DNA of 64,000 nucleotides, from IMG/VR virus record IMGVR_UViG_3300025728_000008, positions 95,413 to 159,412 of that record. The stretch is one strand, 5' to 3'. Shown piece by piece: positions 43,881 to 50,896 of this stretch (its first letter is position 1; each line of letters begins with the position of its first letter). The DNA comes from a virus. The translations under genes were made by a program, and so were the position numbers. Below the pieces are notes generated by a model, which was not told the DNA's origin, ran no database searches, and saw nothing but the letters and a program-made list of their open reading frames with translations.

Positions 43881-44249
43881 TTAAATTTGAAATAATTTAT
43901 CTTCAATTACATACCAATCAATTTCATCAGCGTGAATGCTTCTATCATCAATATATACATCTGCAAAAACTTTACGGGCATTATCTCCACCATAAATATT
44001 GGTGAAATATTCGAATGGTTTGTTGAAAGCAAAATCATAGATTCCTGCATTTTCAAGTTTCTCAATAATTTTCTGTTCTTGTTCTTTCCCATTTCGACAA
44101 GTCCAAATTACGATACTTCCACCTTCTGAAATAATTCGTTTCATAGTATGTACAGCGTTCTCTTTAAATTTTCCTGCATTGGGATAAGCACCATCATGTA
44201 CGATTGTACCATCCCAATCAATTGCTATGTGATTGTATTTTAGTGTCAT
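43881..44249 (-). CDS. HAD-superfamily phosphatase
   Basis: This 122-residue protein has the compact HAD core without a cap: D11 and D13 (AIDWDGTI), a second motif (IVIWTCR, with the Thr) and a later acidic pair (YIDDRSIH). The family removes phosphate from small substrates. It could act on nucleotides or on 3'-phosphate ends as in the HAD half of T4 Pnkp, but the substrate is not shown. Confidence 0.75.
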   Translation of the reverse strand: MTLKYNHIAIDWDGTIVHDGAYPNAGKFKENAVHTMKRIISEGGSIVIWTCRNGKEQEQKIIEKLENAGIYDFAFNKPFEYFTNIYGGDNARKVFADVYIDDRSIHADEIDWYVIEDKLFQI

Positions 44250-44260
44250 ATAGTTTCCTC

Positions 44261-44476
44261 CTAGCTTAATGTTTTATTGCAGATTGCACATACATAATAA
44301 TAATCCCACTGTGTCCCTCCAGAAGATTTTGCACTTGTTCCATCGTCATATGTGTGACCGCAACTCATTTTAAGAGCGTTAATTTCTTGTTGGTGTTTCA
44401 TTGTCAATTCAGCTAATTGATGTTTGTGTTTAAGTTCTAGTACTTCAATTTCATTTTTAAGACTACTATACCTCAT
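44261..44476 (-). CDS. Small coiled-coil zinc-binding protein
   Basis: This 71-residue protein has a helix (residues 1-36) and then a zinc-binding C-terminus (CGHTY, CAICNKT). AGGAGG precedes the ATG, after an A/T-rich 7-bp hairpin in the leader (44493-44510). The function is unknown. Confidence 0.6.
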   Translation of the reverse strand: MRYSSLKNEIEVLELKHKHQLAELTMKHQQEINALKMSCGHTYDDGTSAKSSGGTQWDYYYVCAICNKTLS

Positions 44477-44532
44477 AGTATCAACCTCCTTGATAAAATC
44501 TGCATTTTATTCAGAAATTCCACATTCAATTT

Positions 44533-44745
44533 TTATCCTTTACTAACGGGATTTTCTCGATGTTCATATGCCATCACCATTGCATGATATTCTTTGTATG
44601 GACTTCCATCTTTCTCTGCTACAGTAAATTGTACTTCTACTTCCCATCCTTTGTCTTGAAACGCAATAATTGCACTTCTCAATTTCTCTTCGAAATAATG
44701 TTTGTATTCATTTGAAATAATAGCTACGTCTTTCATGAATTTCAT
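44533..44745 (-). CDS. Small alpha/beta protein, Cse60-like
   Basis: This 70-residue protein is a helix followed by two strands: FEEKLRSAIIAFQDKGWEVEV, then PYKEYHAMVMAYE. The pattern resembles the small sporulation protein Cse60 family, an uncertain assignment made from memory. ATG 44745 is the start, 9 nt after AAGGAG; ATG 44751 is also possible. Confidence 0.45.
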   Translation of the reverse strand: MKFMKDVAIISNEYKHYFEEKLRSAIIAFQDKGWEVEVQFTVAEKDGSPYKEYHAMVMAYEHRENPVSKG

Positions 44746-44758
44746 AAACATCAGCTCC

Positions 44759-45202
44759 TTATTTATTAGCTTTTTGCATTAACATTGCAATTACTTGTTG
44801 CATATCTGCTTTGCCTTTTAACTTTTTAGCTAAGTATCCTTTTGCTGTATTAATAGTCAATTCACCTTTATCTACTAAATCTAAAGCGTTTACTACTTCT
44901 GCTTTAATTTCATCGACTCTTAATTGTCTTGGTAGATACTTTGATAACATTTCTTTCTCTACTTCTTGTTTCTCAACACTTTTCCCAACCTTTAAATATT
45001 CTTCCATTTCTTTGTCTAATGCCTTTACTACTCGACCCACCACATCAATGACTTGTTCTTCTTTTAATTTTTCTACAGTTACTAATTTAAATTTTACTTT
45101 CTCATTTTCTAGTTCTGCTAACAATCTACGTAATACAGATTTCTTAAATTCATTTTTTTCTTTAATTGCTTTTACTAAATCTTCTTTAATTTGTTTAATC
45201 AT
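44759..45202 (-). CDS. YqeY/GatB C-terminal-like protein
   Basis: This 147-residue helical protein resembles the YqeY family, which matches the C-terminal, tRNA-recognising domain of GatB: IKQIKEDLVKAIKEKNEFKKSVLRRLLAEL, MLSKYLPRQL and GELTINTAKGYLAKKLKGKAD. ATG 45202 is the start because the promoter at 45234-45262 lies within the open frame upstream. YqeY proteins may bind tRNA, so the phage copy may act on host or phage tRNA. Confidence 0.75.
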   Translation of the reverse strand: MIKQIKEDLVKAIKEKNEFKKSVLRRLLAELENEKVKFKLVTVEKLKEEQVIDVVGRVVKALDKEMEEYLKVGKSVEKQEVEKEMLSKYLPRQLRVDEIKAEVVNALDLVDKGELTINTAKGYLAKKLKGKADMQQVIAMLMQKANK

Positions 45203-45233
45203 TTTATCATTTCCCTTCCTTGTTTGTAATACT

Positions 45234-45262
45234 AGTATATCATTATTTTTGATATTCGTCAA
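45234..45262 (-). promoter_or_regulatory. Phage promoter for YqeY-like gene, inside SLOG gene end
   Basis: On the minus strand, TTGACG (45262-45257), 17-nt spacer ending TAATGA and TATACT (45239-45234). It overlaps the last codons of the SLOG-like gene and decides the start of the YqeY-like gene. Confidence 0.85.
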
Positions 45263-45797
45263 TACTTTTTAAAATCTTTTTTTCTAGATTATGAGGATTT
45301 AAATGTAGAATACTTCTATCACGTTTAATAGCATATTTAACACAATCAAACGTACCTCCTTTTGTTCCATCCCAAACAGCAATTGTATAATTGGAATTAT
45401 CTACCATCCATTTGTTTCTTGCATTCATACACCATACTGTATATTTATCTTCTGATACATAATGTACGTAATCAGCTTTTTCTACAACGTCATGCCATAT
45501 ATCTATATCTTTCTGCTTCCATCTACTCCATTGTTCATCACATGGAATAGCACATACAAGTTTAATATGAGGATATTTCTTTTTTAGAGCCAAAATAATT
45601 TGAGCAGACCAAATATCAATTCCCAAAGCCATTCCAGAAATAAAAGTATTTATTCCTCTTCTATTAATATACATCTCAATTATCTCTTTCAATTTTAATA
45701 GAAGAAGTCTGTTTCCTTCAATTCTATAATCATATCCATATAATTTGTCGGGGCGATGCCCTGTAAAACAAAGACTTCTTTCAAAAACAATGTTCAT
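45243..45797 (-). CDS. SLOG-family protein, YpsA/DUF1273 type
   Basis: This 184-residue protein has the YpsA/DUF1273 form of the SLOG Rossmann fold: CFTGHRPDKL (10-19), FISGMALGIDIW (53-64), CAIPCDEQW and AVWDGTKGGT. SLOG domains bind nucleotides or nucleotide-derived signals and occur in defence and conflict systems. Its role in phage is unknown; it may sense or sequester a nucleotide signal. It is oriented away from the SASP gene, from which it is separated by 116 nt. Confidence 0.8.
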   Translation of the reverse strand: MNIVFERSLCFTGHRPDKLYGYDYRIEGNRLLLLKLKEIIEMYINRRGINTFISGMALGIDIWSAQIILALKKKYPHIKLVCAIPCDEQWSRWKQKDIDIWHDVVEKADYVHYVSEDKYTVWCMNARNKWMVDNSNYTIAVWDGTKGGTFDCVKYAIKRDRSILHLNPHNLEKKILKSIDEYQK

Positions 45798-45831
45798 ACT
45801 TTCACCTTCCTTTTTTGGATATTATTCACCT

Positions 45832-45861
45832 TTGCATCAATCACTCAAATCATGATACTAT
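45832..45861 (+). promoter_or_regulatory. Probable promoter of SASP gene
   Basis: TTGCAT (45832-45837), an 18-nt spacer and TACTAT (45856-45861) preceded by TGA form an extended -10 sigma-A-like promoter. CATGATA (45851-45857) also fits the sigma-G -10 pattern, but no sigma-G -35 is seen at the proper distance. Which sigma factor uses it is open. Confidence 0.5.
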
Positions 45862-45868
45862 GTAGTCA

Positions 45869-45888
45869 CAGAAGGACAACACCTTCTG
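45869..45888 (+). promoter_or_regulatory. 5' leader hairpin of SASP gene
   Basis: CAGAAGG (45869-45875) pairs with CCTTCTG (45882-45888) around a 6-nt loop. It would start at about the first base of the predicted transcript and may stabilise it. Confidence 0.6.
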
Positions 45889-45913
45889 AAAACAAACTAA
45901 GGAGTGATTGTTT

Positions 45914-46156
45914 ATGAAAACAAATAAATTAGTAGTACCTAACTCAGAGAATGTACTTCAATTAATGAAATACGAAATTGCTCAAGAGATGGGAATCACT
46001 CTTGGTGCTGATACTACTGCTAGAGATAATGGTAAAGTTGGTGGCGAAATGACTAAACGTTTAATCGAAATCGCCAAAGAACATTTAGCAAATCAAGCTC
46101 AATATGTAGGTCAAGTTGAAGTTGATGTTGAAGAGACACAAAACCAAATTCATTAA
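45914..46156 (+). CDS. Alpha/beta-type small acid-soluble spore protein
   Basis: This 80-residue protein matches the alpha/beta-type SASP family throughout its core (about residues 11-60): KYEIAQEMGITLGADTTARD, NGKVGGEMTKRLIEIA. Host members coat DNA in the spore and protect it from UV and heat, and carry a germination-protease site in the KYEIA region. This copy has an extra, acidic C-terminal tail (VEVDVEETQ). It is the only + strand gene within the leftward half. It has its own promoter, AAGGAG ribosome binding site and terminator. It could bind phage or host DNA during lysogeny-like carriage in spores, or alter chromosome compaction during growth. Confidence 0.93.
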   Translation: MKTNKLVVPNSENVLQLMKYEIAQEMGITLGADTTARDNGKVGGEMTKRLIEIAKEHLANQAQYVGQVEVDVEETQNQIH

Positions 46157-46158
46157 AG

Positions 46159-46181
46159 AAAGAGGGCTAAATGCCCTCTTT
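46159..46181. terminator. Bidirectional terminator after SASP gene
   Basis: AAAGAGGGC (46159-46167) pairs with GCCCTCTTT (46173-46181) around a 5-nt loop, followed by TATTTTTT on the + strand and TTTCTTTAA on the minus strand. It serves both the SASP gene and the lipoprotein gene converging on it. Confidence 0.9.
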
Positions 46182-46187
46182 TATTTT

Positions 46188-46382
46188 TTAATCATCATAT
46201 TCTTCATCGTCATCATCATCGTATTCTCGATACCTGTCATCATCATCGCCTTGGATAATAATTTGATTGTCTCCTTGATACTCATAGCGGTCATCGTATC
46301 TGTCATCATCGTCATCATCACAAGCTACTAAAAACGTAGAAGCCATAACACCAACCAATAATAATTTTAAGTATTTTTTCAT
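46188..46382 (-). CDS. Acidic phage lipoprotein, Asp-rich
   Basis: This 64-residue protein has a signal peptide (1-20) with lipobox TFLVAC, so Cys 21 should be lipid-anchored to the outer face of the membrane. The remainder consists mainly of Asp, Tyr, Arg and Glu (DDDDDDRYDDRYEYQ). This unusual composition gives a very acidic surface tail. Possible roles are superinfection exclusion or binding of cations or a receptor. It follows the next lipoprotein gene by 1 nt. Confidence 0.75.
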   Translation of the reverse strand: MKKYLKLLLVGVMASTFLVACDDDDDDRYDDRYEYQGDNQIIIQGDDDDRYREYDDDDDEEYDD

Positions 46383-46383
46383 A

Positions 46384-46794
46384 TTATTTGTCCTCCGTAA
46401 ATTCGAATGGGTTTACTTGGAAACTGTCCATACCGCCTTCATCACTTAAATTCATTGAGTCCATTGCTAAATCACGTGCCTTCATATATTCAGCTAAAGC
46501 ATTACCATCTTGATTGATTACTTTTTCTTGAAGTTTAATCATTCCTTCAATACCTTTAACAAAGTCCTTTTCACGTTTTGTGTTAGCAGTTGTTTGTAGT
46601 AATTGGAAGTTAGCTACATCATCTCTGTCAGAGTTTTCTAATTCCATTGTATCATCATCAATTTCTGTAAATACAGCAGAAGCTCTGTTGTGGAATTTTT
46701 GGTCAACACCATCTGGAATCTCTGCACATGCCACCATAGTCGTCATAACTCCTGCTAATAAAAGTGCTAATAAACCTTTTTTTGTGTTCTTCAT
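46384..46794 (-). CDS. Phage lipoprotein
   Basis: This 136-residue protein has a type II signal peptide with lipobox TTMVAC (Cys 23). The mature part is acidic and mainly helical (about residues 30-136), with no recognised domain. It is transcribed from a family promoter at 46841-46869 as the first of two lipoprotein genes. Phage lipoproteins often block superinfection by binding surface receptors or DNA entry machinery, but that is inference here. Confidence 0.75.
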   Translation of the reverse strand: MKNTKKGLLALLLAGVMTTMVACAEIPDGVDQKFHNRASAVFTEIDDDTMELENSDRDDVANFQLLQTTANTKREKDFVKGIEGMIKLQEKVINQDGNALAEYMKARDLAMDSMNLSDEGGMDSFQVNPFEFTEDK

Positions 46795-46840
46795 ATTATC
46801 AATCTCCCTTTTGTTTTAGTGTTGTCTTGCTTATATACTT

Positions 46841-46869
46841 ATTATATCATTATTTTTATTGTTTGGCAA
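46841..46869 (-). promoter_or_regulatory. Phage promoter for lipoprotein operon
   Basis: On the minus strand, TTGCCA (46869-46864), 17-nt spacer ending TAATGA and TATAAT (46846-46841). It overlaps the last codons of the RNA ligase gene. Confidence 0.85.
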
Positions 46870-47758
46870 TGATATTTTTAACAATTTGTGCAATATTTCT
46901 TCCAATTGCTTTTTTAACTTGATTCTCATCATAGTCAGTAGGTAACATGTCTGATTCTTCTTTCATGATGTCATCAAACATACGACCACCCATATGACGT
47001 AAAATGATTCCCATATCTTCAATTTCAAATTTTCCTTCTGAAAGGATACCTTCATCCACTAATTTATATAACATCTTTTCTACACGTGCTTCTGTCATTG
47101 TAGCAGATACAAACACTTGTTCTTGTGTTTGCTCAATTTTAGGGTCTTTAGGTGCTTTCTGTTTTTGGACTTCACGGAATGCATCCGTTACAAGTTTAAC
47201 AAACATTTGTCGTCCAAATCGAGAAATATATGTAACGTTCTTAGCAACTACTCCTTCACCTGTTTCAATGTCTCCTAATCGACCACCCAATTTAGACTGA
47301 CCTACGAATGATTGTAAATGGTCAAATCCTTTATATTCACCTTCGTAGAATACTGGTACAAGATTAATACCTAACATACGATGTGCATCTTTAACTCTAT
47401 TGAAATCTAAGTATCGCTCTGTTGTAGTATCATATAAATCAAACAAGAAGAATTGTTTTTGATACTCTGGATATTTTACTTTATGTGGATTCGTCCACTC
47501 ACCAAAATAAACAATGTTTGGCAATAATAAATCTGGGTCTAATGTTTGAGTCCACTGCCAGAAGCCACCTAAATTGCTAAATTCATTTAATGGGTTATTT
47601 CGAGAGAAGGCTAAAATTTCGCCATCCTCTCCTTTGCGGAATGATGCATTTGCTCCATCAATTTTCTCTTGGATTACAATCCAATCTCCTTCATTTAAAA
47701 CTCCAACTGTTGTTTTATGTCCTAATCGCACGATATCCATATATTTTTTCTGTTCCAT
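46856..47758 (-). CDS. RNA ligase, Rnl2-like
   Basis: This 300-residue enzyme has the nucleotidyltransferase core: K32 in EKIDGAN (motif I), FGEWTNPHKV (motif III region), EGVVAKNV (motif IV) and FVKLV (motif V). Residues about 210-300 form a helical C-terminal domain, as in T4 Rnl2-type ligases that seal nicks in double-stranded RNA. It would repair RNA breaks, perhaps caused by host anticodon nucleases. Its end overlaps a promoter serving the lipoprotein genes. Confidence 0.75.
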   Translation of the reverse strand: MEQKKYMDIVRLGHKTTVGVLNEGDWIVIQEKIDGANASFRKGEDGEILAFSRNNPLNEFSNLGGFWQWTQTLDPDLLLPNIVYFGEWTNPHKVKYPEYQKQFFLFDLYDTTTERYLDFNRVKDAHRMLGINLVPVFYEGEYKGFDHLQSFVGQSKLGGRLGDIETGEGVVAKNVTYISRFGRQMFVKLVTDAFREVQKQKAPKDPKIEQTQEQVFVSATMTEARVEKMLYKLVDEGILSEGKFEIEDMGIILRHMGGRMFDDIMKEESDMLPTDYDENQVKKAIGRNIAQIVKNIIAKQ

Positions 47759-47762
47759 ATTA

Positions 47763-48182
47763 TCATTCCCCTTTGTGTTTGTATTGTTTAATATCCACCT
47801 TTTTATCTATAAAACTAAATTGATATATTCGTTCTTCTTTTGGTGTTGTTAATCCGTATGCATGTGGAAAATATGTTTCTGGTACTATCATTTCTAGAAA
47901 GTGGTCAATATGCTCTTGATAATTATCTGCTCCATATATTGAATCACTAAAATACAATTCAGAAATTCTTAATCCACTAAACGCTGTCCCTAAAGGAAAT
48001 ACAACTATTTTTGCATTGTCATAATATAGTGTTGTTGTATATGCTCCACCAAAAAATAATCCTGTCATTTTACGACCTTCGGCAGAGAGTTCAGCTTGTA
48101 TCTTTTGTAAAAGCTCACCTCTAGCTATATTTCCTTCATAGTACTTTCCACTATAGACAATAACTATCTCTCTATAGTTCAT
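47763..48182 (-). CDS. Unknown protein
   Basis: This 139-residue protein starts at ATG 48182, overlapping the previous stop as TAATG. It reads as alpha/beta with Tyr-rich segments (VIVYSGKYYEGNIARGELLQ, then FFGGAYTTTLYYDNAKIVVF) and no recognised motif. It is coupled to the next gene upstream and lies between the ligases. Confidence 0.5.
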   Translation of the reverse strand: MNYREIVIVYSGKYYEGNIARGELLQKIQAELSAEGRKMTGLFFGGAYTTTLYYDNAKIVVFPLGTAFSGLRISELYFSDSIYGADNYQEHIDHFLEMIVPETYFPHAYGLTTPKEERIYQFSFIDKKVDIKQYKHKGE

Positions 48183-48490
48183 TATTGTTCTTTCCATTCT
48201 TCTGCATATGCAAATTCACCGTTCTTTACCCAACCAATCATATCCTCTGCAACAGAATGGTCTAAGAGTAAATTGTCTTTTGCATCTTTTAATTCAAATG
48301 TGAATCCTCTAGCTAATCTATAAACCTTAATTCCATTGTCAATAGACTTGATTTTGTCAGCACGTTCTTGATTGCCAACTACGATAGCAAGGTTTTTATC
48401 CCTTGCATATCGTACTAGCTTAAACACTTCATCTTCTTTAACTTCTTCGACTGTTTGTTTGCCAAATAACTTTTTAAAGAAATTTAACAT
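48182..48490 (-). CDS. Unknown protein
   Basis: This 102-residue protein has a basic N-terminus (MLNFFKKLFGKQ), then an alpha/beta fold (LAIVVGNQERADKIKS) and an acidic C-terminus. The core resembles a Rossmann-like segment but lacks a P-loop. Its start overlaps the stop of the gene upstream (48490), and its stop overlaps the next start, so three genes are coupled. Confidence 0.5.
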   Translation of the reverse strand: MLNFFKKLFGKQTVEEVKEDEVFKLVRYARDKNLAIVVGNQERADKIKSIDNGIKVYRLARGFTFELKDAKDNLLLDHSVAEDMIGWVKNGEFAYAEEWKEQ

Positions 48491-48759
48491 TACTTCACAT
48501 CCTCAATATGTTGTTTTAACCAGTAAACAGAATTTCGAGTTGTAATTTTAACAGCATCACCAAAAACGAATAATTGCTCAATTGTTGATGTTTGTAATAC
48601 TTCATTTTGTTTGTCTATGTTTACTAGATAAGCACTTCTACCTTCCATTGCAGAATGTAACCAATATCGAGGTTTCATTCTTTCTTTACTTACTTCATCC
48701 TCAAGAATCTTCTCATTCTTATCACTAATGCTTTCAATCTTCCAGATTAATTGTTTCAT
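48490..48759 (-). CDS. Unknown protein
   Basis: This 89-residue beta-rich protein (WKIESISDK, AYLVNIDKQ, DAVKITTRNSVYWL) has no recognised motif. It sits between the DNA ligase and two other unknown genes, and is coupled to the gene downstream by overlapping stop and start. It might be a host-interaction factor. Confidence 0.5.
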   Translation of the reverse strand: MKQLIWKIESISDKNEKILEDEVSKERMKPRYWLHSAMEGRSAYLVNIDKQNEVLQTSTIEQLFVFGDAVKITTRNSVYWLKQHIEDVK

Positions 48760-48770
48760 ACAATCATCTC

Positions 48771-50081
48771 CTATTCGTCTTTTTCACTATATCGAATATC
48801 TTCAAGCCCTTTGTCATGGCGAATGCCTTTAAATGTTGGGAAGCGCATTGAAGGTCTACCTGTCTTCTCATCTTTTGTTTCCTCAAAATAGCGCACTTCA
48901 ATAATCTTTCCAATGATTGCATCTGGATTGTCAATGTATTCTCTACGTTCTGGAATACTAAATCCAGAGCCAACGCCTACCAAATTACCTCTAAATTCTA
49001 CATTGACTCGACCCATTAACCCTACAAACTGTCCGTCAATTGCTTTCTCTACACTTACAACAACTAAATCTCCACTATCAAACTCTTTATATTTCAATAA
49101 GTTTGCTGTACGAGTAGCTGTGTATAATCCATTTGCAGTGTTGACCATAACTCCTTCATGTAAATTCTCGATTGCCCATGAAGCATAATGAGTTATCATT
49201 TGTTTGTTTGTTCCTGCATATAATACTGGTAACACGAAAATGTTTTTAGTGTCTAAAGTGTGTTGATTAAGGATGTCTAATTTTGCTCTGCGTTTCTCAT
49301 ATGTAAGCTTAGACTTTCCTTCTTCAAATTCTGCAATTGGTAATACATCAAAGATATGAAAATCTAAATTTAACTTTTCTCCTTTTGTTCCTACTACTTT
49401 TTGAGTGGCTTGGAATAATTCTTTTGATGATAATTGTTCTTCATTAATCAATAACAATTCTCCATCATATACATAACCAGATGGTAATTTTAAGAATTGT
49501 TCTTCTAGTTCTGTCATGCCTAAAATTGGTTTACCTTTACGAGTATAGAATTTTACTTCATTACCTTTACGTATAGCGATACAACGATTACCATCAAGTT
49601 TTAAAGTGATGAAAAATTTACCTTTAACCTTGTGACTATGCTTCTCAAATTCATGTGCAAGCATTACATCAAATACAGGGATTGAGCCTTTGCCAAATAC
49701 TTTATTAACTGTCTTAGCAGAGATTCCTAGTTTTAAATCTTTTGTAACTACTTTCTTAATAAAGTCTTCATACTTGTCATCTTGCTTTTCAATATATCCT
49801 CTTACAGACAAGACATCCATATCTCTGCCAGTGTTGTTAAGTTTTACATATGATAACAAAGCATCAAATGTAATTGGTATAAGAGTCATTTCTGGTTTTG
49901 TCTTAATTTTTTTATTCATTTTCTTTGTTGAAATACCTGTTGTAATAAATGTATTAAGTAGGAAGTCAAGGGCGTTAAAGATATCTTTATCGCCCTTATA
50001 CTTTGCTAACTCTTGCTCTTTTGCAGTACTTCCACTTAATCCTTGAATTGCAGTCAATGCATTATAAACTTTTTCTAACAT
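48771..50081 (-). CDS. ATP-dependent DNA ligase
   Basis: This 436-residue enzyme has an N-terminal helical DNA-binding-like domain (1-135), a nucleotidyltransferase domain with K161 in KLDGNR (motif I), YVYDGELL (motif III), EGVMVNT (motif IV) and LLKYKEFDSGDLV (motif V), and a C-terminal OB domain (about 345-436). It seals nicks in phage DNA. The size and N-terminal domain resemble T4/T7-like phage ligases more than NAD-dependent host LigA. Confidence 0.9.
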   Translation of the reverse strand: MLEKVYNALTAIQGLSGSTAKEQELAKYKGDKDIFNALDFLLNTFITTGISTKKMNKKIKTKPEMTLIPITFDALLSYVKLNNTGRDMDVLSVRGYIEKQDDKYEDFIKKVVTKDLKLGISAKTVNKVFGKGSIPVFDVMLAHEFEKHSHKVKGKFFITLKLDGNRCIAIRKGNEVKFYTRKGKPILGMTELEEQFLKLPSGYVYDGELLLINEEQLSSKELFQATQKVVGTKGEKLNLDFHIFDVLPIAEFEEGKSKLTYEKRRAKLDILNQHTLDTKNIFVLPVLYAGTNKQMITHYASWAIENLHEGVMVNTANGLYTATRTANLLKYKEFDSGDLVVVSVEKAIDGQFVGLMGRVNVEFRGNLVGVGSGFSIPERREYIDNPDAIIGKIIEVRYFEETKDEKTGRPSMRFPTFKGIRHDKGLEDIRYSEKDE

Positions 50082-50094
50082 TTAAAACTCTCCC

Positions 50095-50718
50095 TTATCG
50101 TTTTCTTTTAGATACTAATAACTCATCAACTAACCCATAATGGAATGCTTCTGTAGCAGGAATGTACCAGTCTTTACGCATATTCTTGTGTTCCTCCATT
50201 TTGTGTAAAGGCATATTTGTGTGAGCTAAGATATATGAGTCAACAGTTTCCTGTAAAGTTTCAGACTGTTCAACAGCATATAACAACCCTTTTAAATCAT
50301 TATGCGTACCAAGAATAATCTGGTGGTACATGAATGTTGCTAATGGGTGCGCAAAACGCTTATGACCAGATGCAAAGATGATGAATCCCATGCTCATTGC
50401 TTTGCTGTAGCAGTATGTATGTACTGGTGTTTCAGAGGAATCAATGGCAGATACAATACCTAGACCGTCATACACACTCCCACCATATGTTCCTACTACT
50501 ACTGTAATTGGTTCTGGTGTGTAGTTAGGGTCTTCCTTTGACTTTTTAGCATCATGTTTATTTACAGCTAAGATGCCTGTAATGATTTCTTTTACAGAAG
50601 CTTCTGTTACATTTTCATTTAAAATGAAGTCTCGTTTAAGTACTGGAGTTACTGGTTTAACTTCTACTCCTACTGCTTTAACTTCTTGGTTTTTGATTTC
50701 ATTAGTATTGTTTGTCAT
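50095..50718 (-). CDS. ClpP-like serine protease, second copy
   Basis: This 207-residue protein has a Pro/Val-rich N-terminal extension (1-35) and the ClpP-like core: VVGTYGGSVYDGLG (oxyanion loop), S109 (AMSMGFIIFASG) and H132 (TFMYHQ). It shares this core with the protein at 40311-40955, but the two are well diverged. It has no prohead context. Two ClpP-like paralogues may form a mixed ring or poison host ClpP. Confidence 0.8.
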   Translation of the reverse strand: MTNNTNEIKNQEVKAVGVEVKPVTPVLKRDFILNENVTEASVKEIITGILAVNKHDAKKSKEDPNYTPEPITVVVGTYGGSVYDGLGIVSAIDSSETPVHTYCYSKAMSMGFIIFASGHKRFAHPLATFMYHQIILGTHNDLKGLLYAVEQSETLQETVDSYILAHTNMPLHKMEEHKNMRKDWYIPATEAFHYGLVDELLVSKRKR

Positions 50719-50752
50719 TGTACATTCCCCTTTTCTTTGTTTGTTGTTTTAA

Positions 50753-50884
50753 TTACTCTTCATCACTAATGTTTAACAATTTTTCTGAAACATTTTCTCT
50801 GTGAATAAGTATTTCCTCATCCCAAATTACTTGATATACTTCAACAAAGATTTCTCCATCTATATATTTAAATTCAACTTTCAT
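50753..50884 (-). CDS. Small acidic protein
   Basis: This 43-residue frame starts at ATG 50884 after a strong AGGAGG (8 nt spacing) and reads as two strands and a helix (VEFKYIDGEIFVEVYQVIWD). The ribosome binding site and fit between the kinase-HD and ClpP-like genes support it. The function is unknown. Confidence 0.65.
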   Translation of the reverse strand: MKVEFKYIDGEIFVEVYQVIWDEEILIHRENVSEKLLNISDEE

Positions 50885-50896
50885 TATTATAACCTC

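Noticed and set aside
45203-45262. N-terminal extension of the YqeY-like protein to 45262.
   Set aside because: A family promoter (45234-45262) occupies this stretch, and a good ribosome binding site precedes ATG 45202.
45832-45861. Sigma-G promoter for the SASP gene.
   Set aside because: CATGATA fits the -10 pattern, but no sigma-G -35 lies at the right distance; the sigma-A-like reading is at least as good. Left open, not called.
46116-46331. Very hydrophobic 71-residue frame on the + strand.
   Set aside because: It is the mirror image of Asp codons in the acidic lipoprotein (GAT/GAC read as Ile/Val) and crosses the SASP terminator.
48764-48973. 69-residue frame overlapping the DNA ligase end.
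   Set aside because: It overlaps the conserved C-terminal domain of the ligase in another frame and has no ribosome binding site.
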